The notes under the pieces: model-generated
The model's input: the letters and a program-made list of their open reading frames with translations, nothing else
What the model was told of the DNA's origin: nothing
Databases searched by the model: none
Position numbers and translations under genes: made by a program
Shown: positions 58,313-64,000 of the stretch, in pieces
Layout: each line of letters opens with the position of its first letter
How positions within the stretch are numbered: the stretch's first letter is position 1
Assembly (NCBI GenBank): GCA_020081605.1
Contig: JAHREC010000011.1
Span: 1,116,001 to 1,180,000, forward strand
From: Albifimbria verrucaria
Taxonomy: Eukaryota; Ascomycota; Sordariomycetes; Hypocreales; Stachybotryaceae
DNA length: 64,000 bases
Reading direction: 5' to 3'

Positions 58313-59107
58313 ATGTCGGCGACGTCTTACCAAGGCAAGACGGTCATCGTGACCGGGTCCGGCGGCGGGCTAGGCAAGGCCGTGGCGGACATGTACCTCT
58401 CGCGCGGCGCCAACGTGGTCATCTGCGACGTTCATGTAGAGAGGCTAATGGACGCATCGTCAGAATATGCGGTCTCGCATCCGGAGCGCGCCATGGTGGT
58501 GCGGACGGATGTGACCGATGAGGAGCAAGTCAAGAGCCTCATTTCGGCGGCGGCATCGCGCTTCGGAGGCCTGGACATCTTGGTTCACTGCGCGGGCATC
58601 ATGGACCGGTTTGACCCGGCGGGAAGTCTGGAGAAGGACGTGTGGGATAGGGTTATCGGGGTGAACTTGACGGGTGCGTACTTGGTGACGAAGCACGCCG
58701 TGCGCCGGATGGAGGCAGCGGGACGGGGTGGAAGCATCATTTTTATCGGCAGCAACGGCAGCTCACATGGAAGCTCTGGCGGAGCAGCATTTGTCGCCTC
58801 ACAGCACGGGCTGGTCGGACTGGCGCGCAACACGGCGAGCTTCTACGGATCAAAGGGCATCTACAGCGCGGTGCTGGTCGTCGGCGCACTGGAGGAGACC
58901 AACGTGGCTGACGCCTTTGATGAGAATGGCGTCAACACACACGGCATGAGTCTGATGCAGTCCCTGCAACCGGGCTATGTGTTACGGGAGACGTGCGTGG
59001 CCCTGGAGGATGCCGCGCGGTATGTGACCTTCTTGACAGAGGAGAATGTCACCAGGGGCTCGAACGGTAGTGTGGTGGTGTTTAACAACAACTGGCCAGG
59101 AGTATAA
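58313..59107 (+). CDS. Short-chain dehydrogenase/reductase with degenerate active site
   Basis: 264 residues from the ATG at 58313 (in-frame open sequence extends upstream without an ATG), single exon, intact. Classical SDR fold: GKTVIVTGSGGGLGKAVA (nucleotide-binding loop), VVICDVH, LDILVHCAGIMD (NAG-type motif as HCAG), NLTGAYLV. The active-site segment reads GSIIFIGSNGSS..GGAAFVASQHGLVGLARNTA. Classical members have Tyr-x-x-x-Lys here (AYxASKHG), whereas this protein has Phe-x-x-x-Gln, and the following NPGxI-type stretch is VVGALEET. The catalytic Tyr and Lys are thus both missing while the fold motifs are kept. It may be inactive, a binding protein, or use different chemistry. The substrate is unknown. 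No neighbour suggests a pathway. Confidence 0.85.
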   Translation: MSATSYQGKTVIVTGSGGGLGKAVADMYLSRGANVVICDVHVERLMDASSEYAVSHPERAMVVRTDVTDEEQVKSLISAAASRFGGLDILVHCAGIMDRFDPAGSLEKDVWDRVIGVNLTGAYLVTKHAVRRMEAAGRGGSIIFIGSNGSSHGSSGGAAFVASQHGLVGLARNTASFYGSKGIYSAVLVVGALEETNVADAFDENGVNTHGMSLMQSLQPGYVLRETCVALEDAARYVTFLTEENVTRGSNGSVVVFNNNWPGV

Positions 59108-59590
59108 TACGACGCGGCTCTTTCATTTATGACGGGCAGGATAGACGGGACAGTCACGAAGGACGGGTTCGATGGGTGACGACTACGAGATATCATGGGT
59201 TGGTGGATAGACGGCGAAGGAACTGGACTCATTGCTTTATCCATGATGACAGGCGTGTATAATTAACATCACTTTATGCAAAGACCAGCATTTATAATAG
59301 CCAATACACAACGGCACAGGCATATATCACTCCTTAAGGGCGTATTTGAGACAAAAAATATTTAATTCATCTAAGGAGCGTTTCTAGCCTTTAAAGTAAT
59401 TCCAAAAAATGTAAACATTAATAGATCGGCTCGACTGCTGTGTCGAAAGCCAAAGGAGCGTTTGAAGGACAAAACCGCTGCTGCACCGCTTGCCATTTCT
59501 TATGCCGTCATCCGTGTCATCATGAACCATTCATCTGCTACGAGCCAGTGCCGGCGTGATACGCCAACCTGTTTGCTGGGGATAGTCCGC
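59108..59590. other. Convergent 3' flanks
   Basis: About 480 bases between the SDR stop (+) and the six-Cys protein stop (-). AT-rich, nothing recognised. Confidence 0.5.
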
Positions 59591-59915
59591 TTATGGGAAC
59601 TGGAAGTTGGGAGGGACGCAGTAGGGGCTGCCGTTGAGCTGGTAGAACTTGCAGACGGTCTTGGGAGGGCAGTTGCCAGAGAACTGGACATGTCATGTTA
59701 ATACAACTGTGTTGGGTATTGTGGTTGGAGCGGAGAGAGACTACTTACCACCCAGGTACCGCTAACGTCGCAAGTATCCCAAGCAGGGCGCCGTTGGCCC
59801 ACGAGCATCGGTAGGTGCCGGGCTTGCACTTAGGAACGCCGTGGCTGGGGCCGGGGTTGGGAGCGGCAGAGGCGACGGAGGCAAGAGCCAGAGCAGTGAC
59901 AGCGAGGAACTTCAT
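59591..59915 (-). CDS. Small secreted six-cysteine protein (effector-like)
   Basis: Exons 59915-59749 and 59683-59591; 65-nt intron (gtaagt..tccag). 86 corrected residues: signal peptide MKFLAVTALALASVASA, then a mature peptide with six cysteines, KCKPGTYRCSW, DTCDVSGTW, GNCPPKTVCKFYQ and SPYCVPP. The TYRC..WxxCDxSGxWV..GxCP..TVCxF..SPYCVPP pattern is, as far as I know, widespread among small secreted proteins of Hypocreales. Their function is mostly unknown and is often studied as effector-like. Exon 1 lacks one base in a C run at 59786-59788; restored, it reads NGAPAWDTCDVSG and runs into the splice, whereas as written the frame ends at VPGW. A TATA box lies about 130 bases upstream. Confidence 0.75.
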
Positions 59916-62082
59916 GTTGTTTGTGGGTGGTGGTGAAGAGAAGGGATTATGAGTGAAGTTGGAGGCTTTGATGAAGGCTGTTGCTGAAGACTGGATGAGT
60001 GAGTGATGAAGAAGAAGGAGGTCTCGATGAGGGATTCAAGAGGTCTATATATACACGATCAGAGAACGGTGAGGACTGCTTTAGGCTTCTGAATTACACG
60101 AAGAGCCAAGACAACTGCAGAGGCTAGAGACAAGAATGACATGAGGCGGCGTGCCGTGAACAGACGCCCCAGGACGAGCATACGATTGGACATGCCAGCA
60201 ATACGAGCAAGCTGATGAGCCGTCATCACCAGATCAGCCGCTCGCCTCACGCATAAACACAAAACAAAAACCCACAGCCCGGGCTGAGCCGCCGCCGCCG
60301 AAAGCTTCTGTCTGCGTGTTGTGCAGTAACAAAAAAAAGAAAGGAACAAACTCAAAGAACCGGTACGATCCGCTAATGTGCGTTGCGTTCTGGACCCTGC
60401 GAGAGGCTCCGAGGGCGCACGCCAACAGGCTGATTCGTGCCGTTTCGGGAAACCAGGAAAGAAAGCTGTTTTGACACAGGTAGTCGGTGAAGCAGAGACA
60501 TCGTCGTCGATAGAACCGGGACATGCGTCTGACTTACACGCGCTGGCTGAGCGGAGCATAGGGTGTCTCTCCTTGTGAGACTGCTCGGTGAGTCAAAATC
60601 TACCATCGTGGATCAACTGATCTCTTTCCCCAATACAGATCTGTTTCGTAAGAGATCGTAGCTACGAATCCAGCTCGTAGCAAGCACGGCTTGGCCGGCT
60701 CCTTCTAGCAACTCAGGCGCAGCGTTAGTCTTCCACACCACGCCGCCCAAGCCTCGTTCGCTCGACCAACAGCATAGCTCGCTCCGCATTGTATTCAGAG
60801 AACTGAGTTTCGGTCCGGCCTGGCAAGACAGTCTAGCCAAGACGACCTCCTCGCATTGGCCGGTCGATCCCCGCATAATTGCACGTCGCGCGTTTCTGAG
60901 GCTTGCTCGCAGAGAACACGGGCTTATTCTAAAAATACTGCCCTCCATCATCCTGACGACGCCCACGACGCCAATCCCGAAGACCCGGGTGAGACCGTCC
61001 GTTGGCTAGCTCTGCCATGGAGGTGCGCAATGTGAGCAGAATACTGAGCCGGTCAGGTCTCGTGGCCAAAGTCGTGTCTATAGCTCATATCTTCATCATC
61101 ATGCTCTGCCAGCGCTGGGCGCAACACAATACGAAGTTCTGCACATCGCTCCCACCAAGGCTAGAAAGCTGGTCTACCCTGTGTCCAATCGCCCCGCGAT
61201 AATCCGATTCGTTGCCTCAGCCGCTTGCATATGACTCCCGTATCCGAGCCTGGGGAAGGGAGGGGGCTGAAAGCTGATGGCGCCGCTAATCCCCACAGAG
61301 GATGACGGGCTCGTTTGCTGGGAGAAGCATGAAATGGCCTTGCTTATTCTGATGCGGTCTGACTCCTCTCTTGGGCTGGGCATGACCTGGGATTACGTCG
61401 TGTGGAACGGATCAGCGTACAATAGGTTGTCGCGATGCTGAAATGTGCAAAACGCTGCCAGGCTGAGTGAAACAGCCAGGGCTTGGCCAACACTGCCTTG
61501 TCGAATATGCAATAGCGAGATACCAGCTACCGGATCGTCGAGGAGCGAAGCCATGGTATTCGGTCCTTCGCCTGCCGACAACCCGACGGTGCGGATGTGT
61601 CCCCTTGGCTTGAGACCCAGCCAAGAACCCGTTGGTAAAGCCATGCTTGTCACAGACAGTCTCGGATCGGCATGTAATCACTCCGCATCTATTCAGTTTC
61701 GATAACATAACAGCAATCTGTCAATTGTCCAATCCCGCCTGCATCCGCCAGATGTCTGCTCAGACACATGGCTGCGTGTATACGAGGTATATGTCTTGTG
61801 CTAACCCTATATTCCGGAACCCCCTCCCTTACAAAAAGAATAGTTTCATCGCTTCTACGGTGCCACGAGTGGCCAAGCCATGCGCCTTCCGGGGCGCGGT
61901 GGGTGTAGCATTGCCTGCCTAGTCGTCATGCAGCCCTACACAGTTCCTCCACATCAGCTCACGGCTTCTAGAGCAACGGGCTTCAGGGTCGGTCTCGTAG
62001 CAGAAGCCGCGGATGCTGCTGAACCCAACACCCTCCGCGTAATTCATGCCTCAACGGCATACCGCTCTTACATGTCCTCCAA
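59916..62082. other. Gap with no recognisable gene
   Basis: About 2.2 kb. The first 150 bases are the promoter of the six-Cys protein. The rest is the 3' side of EMC1 plus sequence with only short, unsupported frames. No tRNA was recognised. Confidence 0.45.
60046..60053 (-). promoter_or_regulatory. TATA box for the six-Cys protein gene
   Basis: TATATATA on the plus strand and the same on the minus strand, about 130 bases upstream of the start codon at 59915. Assigned from sequence and spacing only. Confidence 0.45.
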
Positions 62083-64000
62083 TTACATAGGCGCCTCCCA
62101 GATGCGGTTGGTCTGCTTCCTGCGGACCTAGATGTCTTAGTTAGCACAGCGCACAAGTGAGGTGAATTTTCTGCATATTGAGCTTACCAGCGGTGACAGA
62201 ACCATGACGCCTCCAAACAACGCAACAACAGTCAAGATCAGCGTCAGCTTGTCGAAGTTCTTGCCCAGAATGTCAAACACTCCGCTGGGGGCGACCCGGG
62301 TTCCGAACACGTCCACGCCGTAAGCCACCACCAGGCTGGTGCTTTCCACAATGGCAGGCACGGCCAAAATGTCCTTAATACCAATAACATCGCGCTCGTG
62401 CGAGATCATGAGTGAGAGGGTCGAGCTCCAGTGTCGGCGAGTACTTAGGCAGGCCCTCCGCCTCCATCTCATCAGCGGTAGGGTTCCTACCGACGGGACG
62501 GCGAGGGTCAAGGTGCTGACGTGGGATGCCGATGACTGCGTGGGACTCGGGCAAATAAGCCAGCAGCTGCCGGTTGGTAATACCTTGGCGAGTCTGTGTA
62601 ACGGAGAGCGACTCGATAGGCTGTGATAGGACAAAGGTCTGAGGAACCACGTAAGGCAGTGGAACTCCAGTGTAGCTGTCAACAGGATTCAGCGACGAGA
62701 AGTTGGCGGCGTCTCCAAGCGGGCCACGGTCATCTGCCGACTCGGACTCGTAGAGATCGGCCACGACAATTTGGTAGCCCTTGATGGACCGGTTGGTGCC
62801 GTCGTTGAGGGTGTACTGGCCGAAGAATGAGCAGGCGTACCAGTTCTCTGACATGGCGCATGAGATGGCCTTGTCGGAGTCGACGCCCTTGTACGACTGA
62901 GACACAAGGACTTGTCCAGAAACGGTATCGACCAGCTGGATGGCGAGAGTTGAGGTCTTATCCTCCATGACGGCCAGGACAATGGTGTTAGGGTTCAGAT
63001 ACTTGTAGTTGACACGGCGGTCACCAAGCACACGTCCAATCGACGCAACGGGGTCGTGAAGGGCGTGCTTGCCGGTGGCTACAATCCTGCGACCTGGAAG
63101 AAGCTGCAGCTGCCAAAGATCCGTCTCGGTAGCGAATTCACCAGCCTCGTACTTGAACCCTCTCAAGCCGCCATCAGCAGTACGAGAGACAACGATCTGG
63201 TCTGGCGTCTCCTTGTACGCGACATTTCGGGCTGAGAAACCGTCTGGTGCCGTTGGCAGCAACCAGGGGCCAGCAGCGCCTTCGATAACGGTACTGCTGA
63301 AGATGGTGAAGGGCTCGGCTGGAATCTTCACCTCGGCCACCTTTCCGGTAAGAGCCTCAATAACGGCAAGTTCACCCTTGGATCCGTAGATGGTAACGAG
63401 GCCAGTTCCAGGTTGGAGGTAGATACCTCGGGCTTCGAAAGGCTGGCCATGCACCGGTGGGAACACAGTCACTGACCAGATAATCTTGCCCTGGCTGCCG
63501 GTGTCAAGGCCAAGAACACGGCCTCGTCGAGTCACAAGGACAACAATCTTGTTGAATCCAAAGACGTCCCGGTGAATGCCCTCGGTCTTGGCGACAGTCT
63601 CGGTACCGAGAACGCTGTTCACCAGGTTGCGAGGGATGGAGGCAAGATAGTCGGGGAGGTACTGAAGGTCGTTGATGTGACGGTTGACACGGTGGATGTA
63701 AGCCGACAGAGGATTCGTGTGTGCTTCCTCCTCGAGCGCCTTGGCCAAGTCCTCTGCCTCTGGGATATCGGCAATGGTGCCCGCAACGACACCGCTGAGG
63801 CTCTCGGGGCGCACCCAATCCTGCTCGCCGTTACGGATCATAACCCAGTTGTCCGAGACGGTCACAGCCGCAGCCCGGACGGCAAAGCCCTCGCCGCCAG
63901 CCTTCTTGATGACCTCGGAAACAGCGTGAATAGGGGCAACACCGACTTCGGGCTTGAAGGACCAGCGTGCGAGGACACCGGACGACTCCGAAGACACAAT
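62083..64000 (-). CDS. EMC1: ER membrane protein complex subunit 1 (EMC1), C-terminal part
   Basis: The gene enters from the right edge; the N-terminus with signal peptide is outside. Exons 64000-62188 and 62127-62083, 60-nt intron; about 619 residues are present. The upstream part matches the beta-propeller lumenal region (DVFGFNKIVVLVTRRGRVLGLDTGSQGKIIW). The C-terminal EMC1 domain has ERDVIGIKDILAVPAIVESTSLVVAYGVDVFGTRVAPSG, FDILGKNFDKLTLILTVVAL (membrane helix), and a basic tail VRRKQTNRIW joined by the last splice. EMC1 helps insert and fold membrane proteins at the ER. Near 62405-62425 the frame changes by the equivalent of two lost bases or one gained (LELDP.. to ..MISHERDVIG). This is not the simple one-base loss seen elsewhere, and could be two adjacent ones. 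Confidence 0.9.

Noticed and set aside
1..64000. Programmed ribosomal frameshifting as the cause of the split genes
   Set aside because: There are too many sites in unrelated genes, no slippery heptamers or pseudoknots are evident, and all changes are of the run-shortening type.

Overview
The window is nuclear DNA of a filamentous ascomycete. The genes carry short introns of 42-120 nt with GT..AG ends. The content includes HET, EMC1, BTB/F-box-like, AA9 and CE16 proteins, GPI-anchored Ser/Thr-rich proteins, a DHA1-type MFS pump and a small six-cysteine secreted protein, and long gene-poor gaps are rich in AGAGTAC-type short repeats. I think a Sordariomycete, probably Hypocreales, is most likely, but species cannot be read from the sequence. 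No tRNA, rRNA, CRISPR or intact transposon was recognised.

Layout. 1-8 kb is a decayed, gene-poor stretch: a CE16 acetylesterase with a frameshift in its GDS motif, an AA9 lytic polysaccharide monooxygenase with a premature TAG, and a relic of a polyketide synthase acyltransferase domain. 8-13 kb carries secreted or wall-bound proteins: a phospholipase B, a Ser/Thr-rich GPI protein and a CalB-like lipase. 13.8-20.3 kb holds a sugar-phosphate cyclase (DHQ-synthase-like), a COMT-like O-methyltransferase and an ATP-grasp ligase. This is the diagnostic trio for mycosporine biosynthesis, followed by a convergent AhpC/TSA-like thioredoxin-fold gene. 21.3-30.2 kb is nearly empty apart from a small GPI protein at 24.7 kb, which has a paralogue at 50.5 kb. 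30.2-37 kb has a Cid1/Trf-type non-canonical poly(A) polymerase and an MFS multidrug transporter. 40.8-51.3 kb has a BTB/F-box-like protein, an SLC35F-type transporter, a HET protein and the second GPI paralogue. 52.7-64 kb has an 80-residue three-exon microgene, a secreted metallophosphatase/5'-nucleotidase, an SDR with a degenerate active site, a six-Cys secreted protein and the C-terminal part of EMC1, which runs off the right edge.

A property of the whole window matters for any reader. Most long genes are broken by single-base losses, nearly all in a short homopolymer that is one base too short (for example GGGGG read as GGGG). I place about 37 such sites. When each is put back, every gene model becomes an exact multiple of three and recovers family sequence. 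This looks like uncorrected read error, not mass pseudogenisation. The AA9 nonsense codon is the clear exception, because it is a substitution. Coordinates below are those of the sequence as given; residue counts are for the frame-corrected models.

Functionally, the mycosporine genes would make UV-absorbing and osmoprotective metabolites. The secreted esterases, lipases, phospholipase, LPMO and small secreted proteins form a surface and secretome set. The remaining genes are housekeeping (EMC1, poly(A) polymerase, SLC35F) or non-self recognition (HET).
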